From: Falsochrobactrum tianjinense
GTDB lineage: Bacteria > Pseudomonadota > Alphaproteobacteria > Rhizobiales > Rhizobiaceae
Length of the DNA: 64,000 nucleotides
Reading direction: 5' to 3'
Assembly (NCBI RefSeq): GCF_019100495.1
Contig: NZ_JAHRVA010000001.1
Span: 812,597 to 876,596 of the forward strand
In this document: positions 16,739-24,477 of the stretch, piece by piece
Numbering within the stretch: position 1 is the first letter of the stretch
Layout of the letters: each line of letters starts with the position of its first letter
The notes under the pieces: generated by a model
What the model saw: the letters and a program-made list of their open reading frames with translations, nothing else
Databases searched by the model: none
What the model was told of the DNA's origin: nothing
Program-made: the position numbers and the translations under genes

Positions 16739-17287
16739 ATGACAGATGAAACAATGCGCGTTTCCGTTGAGGCGGATACGAGCGCATTCGACCGTGCCTT
16801 GACCGACCTTGAAAAGCGCTCGTCGAGCTTCGGTTCCAGCCTGACCACAGCATTCAAAAGCGCCATACTGTCCGGCAAGGGACTGGAAGACGTTCTGCGC
16901 GGTCTGGCGACCAGTCTGGCCGGTTCGGCCCTTTCGGCGGGCCTTCAGCCGCTCCAGAATCTCGGCTCGTCGCTGATGTCGGGCGCATTGGCCGGTATGC
17001 GCGGCATCATACCGTTCGCCAAGGGCGGAGTCGTATCGAGCCCCACCTACTTTGGCATGGGCAATGGTTCGCTGGGCCTGACCGGTGAGGCGGGGGCGGA
17101 AGCCATCCTGCCGCTGGCGCGCGGCGCGGACGGACGGCTGGGTGTGGCGAGCGGTGGTGCAGGCGGCAAGCCGGTTCAGGTGGTCTTCAACATGACATCG
17201 CCCGACGCCTCGTCTTTCAGAAAATCTCAGGCGCAGCTTTCCACCATGCTGGCGGGTGCGGTGCGTCGCGGTGCGAGGAGGATGTAA
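16739..17287 (+). CDS. GTA tape measure protein (short)
   Basis: The 182-residue protein begins MTDETMRVSVEADTSAFDRAL and continues with LEKRSSSFGSSLTTAFKSAI, the standard start of tape measure proteins. A hydrophobic glycine-rich centre and the closing GLTGEAGAEAILPLARGADG motif follow. Tape measure length sets tail length, so a tail as short as or shorter than that of RcGTA is expected. There is no sign of truncation: both family ends are present. Its stop overlaps the next start by one base. Confidence 0.9.
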   Translation: MTDETMRVSVEADTSAFDRALTDLEKRSSSFGSSLTTAFKSAILSGKGLEDVLRGLATSLAGSALSAGLQPLQNLGSSLMSGALAGMRGIIPFAKGGVVSSPTYFGMGNGSLGLTGEAGAEAILPLARGADGRLGVASGGAGGKPVQVVFNMTSPDASSFRKSQAQLSTMLAGAVRRGARRM

Positions 17288-17916
17288 TGGAAGTCTTTCA
17301 TGATGTCCGGTTTCCGCTGGGCGTTTCTTTCGGCGCAACCGGCGGGCCGGAATGGCGCAATGAAATCGTCACGCTTACTTCCGGCATGGAAAAGCGCAAT
17401 GCGCGCTGGGCGCATTCGCGCAGGCATTTCGATGCCGGAACCGGCCTGCGCTCGCTTGATGATCTCAAGGCCGTGCTGGCGTTTTTTGAGGCGCGGCGCG
17501 GCTCGCTTCATGCGTTTCGGTTCCGCGATCCGTTCGATTTTTCATCGGCCTTGAGTACTGCCGCGCCGTCACCCTTCGATCAGCCGATCGGTACGGGCGA
17601 TGGGGCGAACCGGCATTTCCAGCTTATCAAACGCAATGAAGCCTATGACCGTCCGATCCGGCGACCGGTGGGCGGATCGGTCGTCATTGCCGTCGACGGC
17701 GTACGTCTGGCTGAAGGCGAAGCCTTCAGCGTTGACAGCGCAACGGGGGTGGTTGCTTTTCAGCCTGAATATACGCCCGCCAATAACGCGCTGGTGACGG
17801 CAGGCTTTCTTTTCGACGTGGCGGTTCGTTTCGACACGGATCGGTTGATGGCCAGCATCGCCTCGTTTCAAGCGGGTGAAATTCCCTCTATTCCGATTGT
17901 CGAGGTGAAGGCATGA
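17287..17916 (+). CDS. GTA distal tail protein, DUF2460 (g12)
   Basis: The 209-residue protein starts MEVFHDVRFPLGVSFGATGG and contains RSLDDLKAVLAFFEARRGSLHAF and FRDPFDFSSA, both hallmarks of DUF2460. In RcGTA the g12 product is the distal tail protein at the tube end that anchors the hub. It overlaps g11 by one base and g13 by four. Confidence 0.92.
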   Translation: MEVFHDVRFPLGVSFGATGGPEWRNEIVTLTSGMEKRNARWAHSRRHFDAGTGLRSLDDLKAVLAFFEARRGSLHAFRFRDPFDFSSALSTAAPSPFDQPIGTGDGANRHFQLIKRNEAYDRPIRRPVGGSVVIAVDGVRLAEGEAFSVDSATGVVAFQPEYTPANNALVTAGFLFDVAVRFDTDRLMASIASFQAGEIPSIPIVEVKA

Positions 17917-18788
17917 TCCCGGTTCCGGCGGCACTTGAATCACATCTGCAAAGCGAAGTGACAACCCATTGCTTTGCCTGGCTTATAAGACGCTCCGATC
18001 AACTCGTCCTCGGCTTTACCGATCATGACAGGGCGCTGGTTTTGCAAGCTGTTTCCTGTGAGCCGTTGACGGGCCTCAACAGCAGCGAGGCGACGACCGC
18101 GCTCGGCCTTTCCATCGCCGGTGGCGAAGTGGAAGGAGTGCTGTCTTCCACCCGCATCAGCGACACCGATATCGAGCAGGGGCGCTATGATGGTGCGACC
18201 ATCGAAACCTATCTGGTCAATTGGAAAAATCCTCAGCAGCATATGATGCTTCGGCGTTGGACGGCGGGTACGATCAGCCGTTCGGGCAGCCGCTTTGTCA
18301 TGGAACTCAAGGGTGCAGCAGCAGCATTTGATGCCATACGCGGACGCCGCATCCAGCGTCAGTGCGATGCGAAGCTCGGTGACGGGCGCTGCGGTGTGAA
18401 TCTTGGCGATCCGCGTTTTTTCGCCCATGGCTCGGTGATCCGGGCCGAAGGTGCGGCTCTGACGGTTGCCGGGCTTGGCGGCTTTGCAGGCGGATGGTTT
18501 AGGCAAGGCACTCTCTCCTGGGAAACGGGTGCCAATGCTGGCCGTTCCATACGCGTGGCAGGCCATGAAGGCGGTGAACTGCATTTACGTGAACCGCCCC
18601 TAATGCCGGTTGGCGTGGGTGACGGTTTTCGCATTGTCGCTGGATGCGACAAGAGCTTTGCGACTTGCAAAGCCAAATTTGGCAATGGCAGCAATTTTCG
18701 CGGCTATCCGCATCTGCCGGGCAATGATGCGGCCTTTGCCTATGTCAACAGCGAGAATGAATATGACGGGAGTGCACTGGTTCCATGA
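17913..18788 (+). CDS. GTA baseplate hub protein, DUF2163 (g13)
   Basis: The 291-residue protein carries the DUF2163 start HCFAWLIRRSDQLVLGFTDH and the cysteine-containing C-terminal part CDAKLGDGRCGVNLGD and CDKSFATCKAKFGN, then FRGYPHLPGNDA, as in the phage_BR0599 family. The cysteines could bind a metal or Fe-S centre; that is inference from their spacing. RcGTA g13 is part of the hub. It overlaps both neighbours by four bases. Confidence 0.92.
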   Translation: MIPVPAALESHLQSEVTTHCFAWLIRRSDQLVLGFTDHDRALVLQAVSCEPLTGLNSSEATTALGLSIAGGEVEGVLSSTRISDTDIEQGRYDGATIETYLVNWKNPQQHMMLRRWTAGTISRSGSRFVMELKGAAAAFDAIRGRRIQRQCDAKLGDGRCGVNLGDPRFFAHGSVIRAEGAALTVAGLGGFAGGWFRQGTLSWETGANAGRSIRVAGHEGGELHLREPPLMPVGVGDGFRIVAGCDKSFATCKAKFGNGSNFRGYPHLPGNDAAFAYVNSENEYDGSALVP

Positions 18789-19219
18789 TGATCGCGGAAA
18801 CTGTCATTGCCGAGACCGAATGCTGGCTCGGCACGCCATACCGTCACGGTGCGTCGCGACGTGGTGTCAGTTGCGATTGCCTTGGGCTGGTGCGCGGCGT
18901 CTGGCGTTCGCTCTATGGGGTGGAGCCGGAAAATCCCGGTGCCTATGCGCCCGACTGGGCGGAAGCAGCAGCCGGCGATCCATTGCTCGAAGCGGCCCGC
19001 CGGCATATGGGCGAGCGCGATGGCCTCGAACCGCAGCGGGGCGATCTGCTGGTATTTCGCTGGCGACCCGGCCTCGCGGCCAAGCATCTTGGTATCATGG
19101 TGCGTGAGAACCGTTTCATCCATGCCTATGAGGGGCATAGTGTGATGGCCTCGGCGCTGGTGCCGCAATGGCGCGCGCGCATTGCCGGAATTTTCATTTT
19201 TCCCGAACGGAAACCATAG
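18785..19219 (+). CDS. GTA cell-wall peptidase, NlpC/P60 family (g14)
   Basis: The 144-residue peptidase starts MMIAETVIAETECWLGTPYR. The catalytic Cys32 is in CDCLGLVRGVWR, and the histidine in AAKHLGIMV completes the usual dyad. NlpC/P60 enzymes cut peptide stems of peptidoglycan. In RcGTA the g14 product sits in the baseplate and lets DNA pass the recipient's cell wall. It overlaps g13 by four bases and lies two bases before g15. Confidence 0.92.
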   Translation: MMIAETVIAETECWLGTPYRHGASRRGVSCDCLGLVRGVWRSLYGVEPENPGAYAPDWAEAAAGDPLLEAARRHMGERDGLEPQRGDLLVFRWRPGLAAKHLGIMVRENRFIHAYEGHSVMASALVPQWRARIAGIFIFPERKP

Positions 19220-19221
19220 AA

Positions 19222-22200
19222 ATGGCGACAATAGTTCTGCAAGCGGTTGGTGCTGCCGTTGGCGGCATTTTCGGTCCCGTGGGTGCGGCCATCGGCGCTG
19301 GGCTGGGCGCGATGGGCGGCTATGCCGTCGATACCGCAATCATCAATTCCACCCGCCATATGGAAGGCGCGCGGCTCAATAGCGGTCGTGTAGCGACCGC
19401 CGAAGAAGGTGCCAGCCTGCCTTTCGTCTACGGCACGGCGCGACTGTCGGGCACGCTCATCTGGGCCACGCGTTTCGAGGAGAAGAAAACCACGGAGCGG
19501 CAAGGCGGCAAGGGCGGTCCCAAAGTGACCAGCTACAGCTATTTCGGCAATGCTGCGTATGCGATTTGCGAAGGCGAAATCGCAGGCATTCGCCGCGTCT
19601 GGGCCGATGGGCAGGAGCTTGACCTCACGGGGATCGATATGCGCATCTATCGGGGCACGCAGGCGCAGCAGCCCGATCCGCTGATCGAAGCCAAGCAGGG
19701 CACCGGCAATGCTCCTGCCTATCGCGGCACCGCCTATGTCGTGTTCGATCGCATCCCGCTCGACGCCTATGGCAATCGTCTGCCGCAATTCCAGTTCGAG
19801 GTCATGCGCCCGGTCGGAAAACTGGCGCGCGATGTGCGCGCCATCGCCCTTATACCCGGCTCGACCGAATTCGGCCTCTCGCCAGATCCGGTCAGCGACC
19901 AGCCCTTCTGGGGAATGCAACGCTGGGTCAATCGCAATGCCACACGCGGTCGCAGCGACTGGAGCGTCGCCATGGACGAATTGCAGGCGCTTTGTCCGGG
20001 GCTGCGCCATGTGGCTATTGTGCTGCCATGGTTCGGCGACGATCTGCGCGCGGGCGAGTGCCGCATCCGCCCCGGCGTCACCGATGCCTCGGCGCGCAGG
20101 CCAAGCAAGCTCTGGACGGTGGAAAACGTCACGCGCGCGCAGGCGCATGTGATTTCAAAAAGCGGCGAGGGCGCAGCCTATGGCGGCACACCCTCCGACC
20201 AGAGTGTTATCGATGCCATTCGCGATGCGAAGGCGCGCGGCTTGCAGGTGACCTTATATCCTTTCATCATGATGGATATTCCCGCTGGCAACGCGCTGCC
20301 GTCGCCCTATGGCGGCATCGGGCAATCGGTCTATCCATGGCGCGGGCGCATCACCTGTCATCCTGCCGCCGAGGTCGCGGGATCGCCGGACAAGACGGCG
20401 GAAGCGGGAGGACAGGTCGAAGCTTTCGTCAATGGAGCATGGGGTTATCGGCGTTTTCTGAATCACTGCGCCAATCTGGCCTTGCAGGCTGGCGGCGTCG
20501 ACGCCTTTCTGCTGGGGTCGGAACTGCGGGGGCTGACCCACATACGTGACAGCCGCGAGAGCTTTCCATTCGTGACGCATCTCTGTGCGCTTGCCGCCGA
20601 GATGCGCACCAAACTTGGTGCTGCCTGCCGCATCAGCTATGGCGCGGACTGGTCGGAATATTTCGGTTATCAGGCGCAGGACGGCAGCGGTGATCTGTTC
20701 TTCAATCTCGACCCGCTCTGGTCGCATCCGGCAATCGACGCCATCGGCATCGACAACTATATGCCGCTGGCCGATTGGCGCGATGCGGACCTTGACGGCG
20801 GCAATCCCGATGGGTTTGAAAGCCCCTATGATCTGGATGGCCTGATCGCCAATATAGAGGCGGGCGAAGGTTTCGACTGGTATTATGCAAGCTCGGAGGA
20901 TCGCGCCGCGCGTATCCGCAGGCCGATTACCGATGGCATGGCGGGCAAGCCATGGGTCTATCGCTATAAGGATATTCGGGCATGGTGGAGCAATCGCCAT
21001 TATAACAGGATCGATGGCAGGGAAGCGGCGCAGCCCACCGGCTGGGTGCCGCAATCCAAACCGTTCTGGTTCACCGAACTTGGATGCCCTGCCGTGGACA
21101 AGGGGCCGAACCAGCCCAACGTCTTTCCCGATCCGAAATCATCGGAAAATGCTACGCCTTATTTTTCCAACGGGTCGCGCGCCGATATCGCCATGGATCG
21201 GTTTTTGCGCGCTCACTACCATTACTGGCCGCAAAACAATCCTGTATCGCCGGTCTATGGCGGGCCGATGCTCGATATGGACCGCATCTATCTGTGGTCA
21301 TGGGATACGAGACCGTTTCCAGAATTCCCGCTTCGGGGTGATATATGGGGCGACACGGCCAACTGGCGATTGGGCCACTGGCTCAATGGGCGGATCAGCG
21401 GGGTTGCGCTGGATGAACTGATCGCGGCCATTCTCAATGATTTCGGATTGCCGCAGGCGGATTGTTCCGGGGCAGAGGGCCATCTGACCGGCTTTGTCAT
21501 ATCGGAATCGGCAACGGCGCGCGGCGTGCTGGAGCCGCTCCTGGACATATTCGGCGTTCATGGTTTCGAGCAGGCCGGGCGCTTCGTATTTGAAAACATA
21601 GCGCGCGCCGCTCCGGTGCTGGACCTTCAGGCGGCGCTGGTGGAGCCGCAGGACGGGGATGCCCTGACTTCGGTGCTCGATGATCAGAACGAACTTCCCG
21701 CCGTGGCGGAGTTTTACTGCCATGATCCGCTGCGCGACTTTCAGGTCGTGGGCGCAACGGCGCAGCGCGATGAGGGGCAGGGAACGGAAAGCCTGAGCCT
21801 GTCGGGAGCGATGGAGCCGGGGCAGGCAGCGGCTCTTGCGCAAGGCTGGATGGCGCGCCGCTATGCACAACGCCGCACGGCCAGTTTTGCCTTGCCCTGG
21901 TCGCAGGCGGCTCTTCATGTCGGAGATCGTGTTCGTCTCGACATTCTGGGCGGCGGACGCGATTATGTGGTGACAGCGCTCGAAGACGCAGAGGTCCGCG
22001 CGGTAAGAGCTGTGGCGCTGGCCCCCAACATCGTCTTCGCGGACCGGGGCGAGACGCCGCGTCTGCCGCCCGGAGGCCCGGTTTCGGATATGAAGCCGAT
22101 CTTTCATTTGCTCGATCTGCCGCTCTGGCCGGGTGCGGAATATCCCGTCGGCCAATTCCGCATTGCCTGCCATGCAAGGCCATGGCGCGGGGTTGCGGTC

Positions 22201-23028
22201 TATGCGTCGCCAGCAGATGACGGCTTTGCCGAACGCGCCCTGATTGGCGAGCGTGCAGTGATGGGCGAATTGCTTGCTCCGCTTGCAGGTGCTCCGAGCG
22301 GTCGTCTTATCGACGGGCAATATGTGGAAGTGGCGCTCTATGCGGGCGAGTTGCAATCGCGTCCGCTGGCGCAAATTCTCAACGGAGCCAATACGGCTTT
22401 GCTGCAATCGCCGGATGGGGATTGGGAAGTTTTCCAGTTTCTCGATGCCGAGGAAGTCGGGCTCAACCAGTGGCAGCTTGGCAGGTTGCTGCGCGGCCAG
22501 CTTGGTACGGAGCCAGCCAGCCGGGTCGAAAAGCCGGTCGAGACGCCGTTCATTCTGCTGGATGGCGCGGTGACATCTATCGGACTGCAACCCGCTGAAC
22601 TGGGGCTGGATATCAACTGGCGGATTGGCACGGCGGGGAAGGTTTTTTCCGATGAATTCTTCGCTACGGTTCGTCAGAGCGGCGGTCTGCGGGCATTGCG
22701 TCCTCTAAGTCCGGTCCATGTGAAAGCGGATCGCCGTGCCAATGGCGATCTGGCGTTCAGCTGGATCAGGCGCGGTCGCATCGATGCGGACAGCTGGCTT
22801 GGCGAAGATATTCCGCTCGGAGAGGAACGCGAGGCCTATCTTGTCGAAATATGGCAGGCGGGGCAACGCGTGCGAAGCGAACAATTGTCCGAATCTACCT
22901 GGCTTTATAACAGCGCCCAGCGGCTTGGCGATGTGGGAACAGATGATTTTCTGTTTCGTGTCGCCATGCTGGGCGCAAAAACCGGCGCAGGCGATTTTGC
23001 AACTCTCAATCTTATGGGCGGTATGTAA
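19222..23028 (+). CDS. GTA megatron-type tail protein with TIM-barrel domain (g15)
   Basis: This is the largest GTA gene, 1268 residues. The N-terminus is a glycine-rich hydrophobic stretch (GAAVGGIFGPVGAAIGAGLG, about residues 8-27). A glycoside-hydrolase-like TIM barrel follows (about 220-650) with LLGSELRGLTHIRD, ISYGADWSEYFGY and KPFWFTELGCPAVDKGPNQP. The C-terminal half is the phage-tail hub and fibre-like region. In RcGTA g15 forms the hub tip and is implicated in host contact. The ATG at 19222 was chosen over an earlier in-frame start inside g14. Confidence 0.93.
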   Translation: MATIVLQAVGAAVGGIFGPVGAAIGAGLGAMGGYAVDTAIINSTRHMEGARLNSGRVATAEEGASLPFVYGTARLSGTLIWATRFEEKKTTERQGGKGGPKVTSYSYFGNAAYAICEGEIAGIRRVWADGQELDLTGIDMRIYRGTQAQQPDPLIEAKQGTGNAPAYRGTAYVVFDRIPLDAYGNRLPQFQFEVMRPVGKLARDVRAIALIPGSTEFGLSPDPVSDQPFWGMQRWVNRNATRGRSDWSVAMDELQALCPGLRHVAIVLPWFGDDLRAGECRIRPGVTDASARRPSKLWTVENVTRAQAHVISKSGEGAAYGGTPSDQSVIDAIRDAKARGLQVTLYPFIMMDIPAGNALPSPYGGIGQSVYPWRGRITCHPAAEVAGSPDKTAEAGGQVEAFVNGAWGYRRFLNHCANLALQAGGVDAFLLGSELRGLTHIRDSRESFPFVTHLCALAAEMRTKLGAACRISYGADWSEYFGYQAQDGSGDLFFNLDPLWSHPAIDAIGIDNYMPLADWRDADLDGGNPDGFESPYDLDGLIANIEAGEGFDWYYASSEDRAARIRRPITDGMAGKPWVYRYKDIRAWWSNRHYNRIDGREAAQPTGWVPQSKPFWFTELGCPAVDKGPNQPNVFPDPKSSENATPYFSNGSRADIAMDRFLRAHYHYWPQNNPVSPVYGGPMLDMDRIYLWSWDTRPFPEFPLRGDIWGDTANWRLGHWLNGRISGVALDELIAAILNDFGLPQADCSGAEGHLTGFVISESATARGVLEPLLDIFGVHGFEQAGRFVFENIARAAPVLDLQAALVEPQDGDALTSVLDDQNELPAVAEFYCHDPLRDFQVVGATAQRDEGQGTESLSLSGAMEPGQAAALAQGWMARRYAQRRTASFALPWSQAALHVGDRVRLDILGGGRDYVVTALEDAEVRAVRAVALAPNIVFADRGETPRLPPGGPVSDMKPIFHLLDLPLWPGAEYPVGQFRIACHARPWRGVAVYASPADDGFAERALIGERAVMGELLAPLAGAPSGRLIDGQYVEVALYAGELQSRPLAQILNGANTALLQSPDGDWEVFQFLDAEEVGLNQWQLGRLLRGQLGTEPASRVEKPVETPFILLDGAVTSIGLQPAELGLDINWRIGTAGKVFSDEFFATVRQSGGLRALRPLSPVHVKADRRANGDLAFSWIRRGRIDADSWLGEDIPLGEEREAYLVEIWQAGQRVRSEQLSESTWLYNSAQRLGDVGTDDFLFRVAMLGAKTGAGDFATLNLMGGM

Positions 23029-23046
23029 AACTCAGAAAGGAAATTT

Positions 23047-23253
23047 ATGATTGACAATAAACCATGGTATCTCTCGCGCACGGTCTGGGCAGGTCTGGTC
23101 GCCTTGACCCTCCCACTTGCAGGCGCGTTCGGTCTGGGAAGCGGTGTGCTGGATCAGGGCCTTCTGACCGAAACGCTGCTGCAACTTGCCACAGCGATGG
23201 CCGGTCTTGTGACGGTGTTGGGCCGTGTCGGCGCAACTTCGCGCATTTCATAA
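23047..23253 (+). CDS. Small holin-like membrane protein at the end of the GTA cluster
   Basis: The 68-residue protein starts MIDNKPWYLSRTVWAGLVAL and has two hydrophobic segments (about residues 11-31 and 40-60) joined by a short polar stretch with VLDQGLLTETLLQ, and ends GRVGATSRIS. This resembles small phage-encoded membrane proteins annotated as putative holins, whose start WY(x)SKTVWG and end YGRxxATxxI I recall. It lies 18 bases after g15 with AGAAAGGAAAT upstream, so it belongs to the same unit. Holin function is inference only; no endolysin lies next to it. Confidence 0.6.
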   Translation: MIDNKPWYLSRTVWAGLVALTLPLAGAFGLGSGVLDQGLLTETLLQLATAMAGLVTVLGRVGATSRIS

Positions 23254-23348
23254 TATTACAAATCGTGATAGTGAGGTTTTGAAAAGTGGCATGATCGTGC
23301 AATGTTGAAAGATATTGATAAGATCATACTTAAATAACTCCGGACGGT

Positions 23349-23370
23349 TCCGGCCCTTGTTCGGGCCGGA
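23349..23370 (+). terminator. Stem-loop after the GTA cluster
   Basis: TCCGGCCC (23349-23356) pairs perfectly with GGGCCGGA (23363-23370) around the loop TTGTTC. There is no T-run, so this could be a Rho-assisted end or an mRNA-stabilising hairpin for the GTA transcript. Confidence 0.5.
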
Positions 23371-23461
23371 GAAGTTCGGCGAGTCAAAAAAATCCTTTGT
23401 GCCTGAAAGCAGAGTGTATCGTTCATGCATTGTTCAGCTGTGAGGCGCTATATAAGGCTGC

Positions 23462-23761
23462 ATGATGAAACAGAACGCTGCTCTCAAATTTTTCGCGCTT
23501 CTCGCGGTCAGCATTGGCTTGTTGCCGGTTGATGCCGGTGCCTTGCCGATGGGCGCGCCGCAGAAGTCCAGTCTTCTGATCGCTGCCGCTGGCGATTGCG
23601 CGGCAGTGGGCCAACGGGTGGCCGCCTCGCAGGGCGGGCAACTGGCCAAGGCCACGCCGACGACGCAGAACGGCAAGCCCATGTGTATCATTGTCGTGCT
23701 CGTACCCGGTCGCGATGGCGAGCGTCCGCGACGCGTCGAAGTCGCGGTTCCGGCTCAGTAA
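23462..23761 (+). CDS. Small secreted protein upstream of feuPQ (FeuN-like candidate)
   Basis: The 99-residue protein has a signal peptide (about residues 1-27, LKFFALLAVSIGLLPVDAGA) and a compact mature part with two cysteines (DCAAVGQRVAASQGG and GKPMCIIVVLVPGRDG) that could form a disulfide. It lies 26 bases before feuP on the same strand. In Sinorhizobium a small periplasmic protein, FeuN, encoded beside feuPQ restrains the sensor FeuQ. Position, size and export signal fit that role here. I cannot compare sequences directly, so the FeuN assignment stays tentative. Confidence 0.55.
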   Translation: MMKQNAALKFFALLAVSIGLLPVDAGALPMGAPQKSSLLIAAAGDCAAVGQRVAASQGGQLAKATPTTQNGKPMCIIVVLVPGRDGERPRRVEVAVPAQ

Positions 23762-23787
23762 GCGCCTTTGCAAGGGGAAGTCTTGGC

Positions 23788-24477
23788 TTGCGTATCCTGA
23801 TTGTTGAAGATGACAAGGACCTGAACCGGCAGCTTTCGGATGCGATGGTTGCGGCTGGCTATGTCGTGGACAGTGCTTTTGATGGTGAAGAAGGTCATTA
23901 TCTGGGCGATACCGAACCCTATGATGCGGTTGTCCTCGATATAGGTCTTCCGCAAATGGATGGTATCAGCGTCGTCGAGCGCTGGAGGCGCAGCGGGCGC
24001 ACGATGCCCGTTCTCATGCTGACGGCGCGCGACCGCTGGAGCGACAAGGTGGCCGGTATCGATGCCGGTGCTGATGATTATGTCGCCAAGCCTTTCCATA
24101 TCGAGGAAGTGCTGGCGCGCCTGCGCGCGCTGATCCGCCGCGCGGCGGGTCATGCTTCATCGGAACTGGTCTGCGGGCCGCTGAATCTCGACACCAAGAC
24201 ATCGAAAGCAAGCGTCGATGGCGTCGCACTCAAGCTGACCTCACATGAATACCGCCTGCTCTCCTATCTGATGCATCATATGGACGAGGTCGTCTCGCGA
24301 ACCGAGCTGGTCGAGCATCTCTATGATCAGGATTTCGACCGCGATTCCAATACAATCGAAGTTTTCGTCGGACGGCTGCGCAAGAAGATGGGTGTCGATC
24401 TGATCGAAACCGTGCGCGGCATGGGCTATCGCATCCGCTCGGACGAGCAGGCCGAGATGAAAGGGAGCGGGAACTGA
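23788..24477 (+). CDS. feuP: FeuP, OmpR/PhoB-family response regulator
   Basis: The 229-residue regulator has a receiver domain with phospho-acceptor Asp51 (AVVLDIGLPQMDG), acidic pair ED at 7-8 and the conserved lysine in DDYVAKPFH, then a winged-helix domain (about 125-223) with KLTSHEYRLLSYLMHH and SNTIEVFVGRLRKKMG. It is very close to what I recall of FeuP from Brucella suis and S. meliloti, where FeuPQ controls cyclic glucan export and osmotic adaptation genes. The start is TTG at 23788 with AAGGGGAAG upstream; the frame stays open further upstream without homology. Confidence 0.9.
   Translation: MRILIVEDDKDLNRQLSDAMVAAGYVVDSAFDGEEGHYLGDTEPYDAVVLDIGLPQMDGISVVERWRRSGRTMPVLMLTARDRWSDKVAGIDAGADDYVAKPFHIEEVLARLRALIRRAAGHASSELVCGPLNLDTKTSKASVDGVALKLTSHEYRLLSYLMHHMDEVVSRTELVEHLYDQDFDRDSNTIEVFVGRLRKKMGVDLIETVRGMGYRIRSDEQAEMKGSGN

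Noticed and set aside
8812-23253. Interpretation as an inserted prophage
   Set aside because: No integrase, attachment sites, repressor or replication genes flank it, and gene order and sizes match RcGTA rather than a temperate phage.
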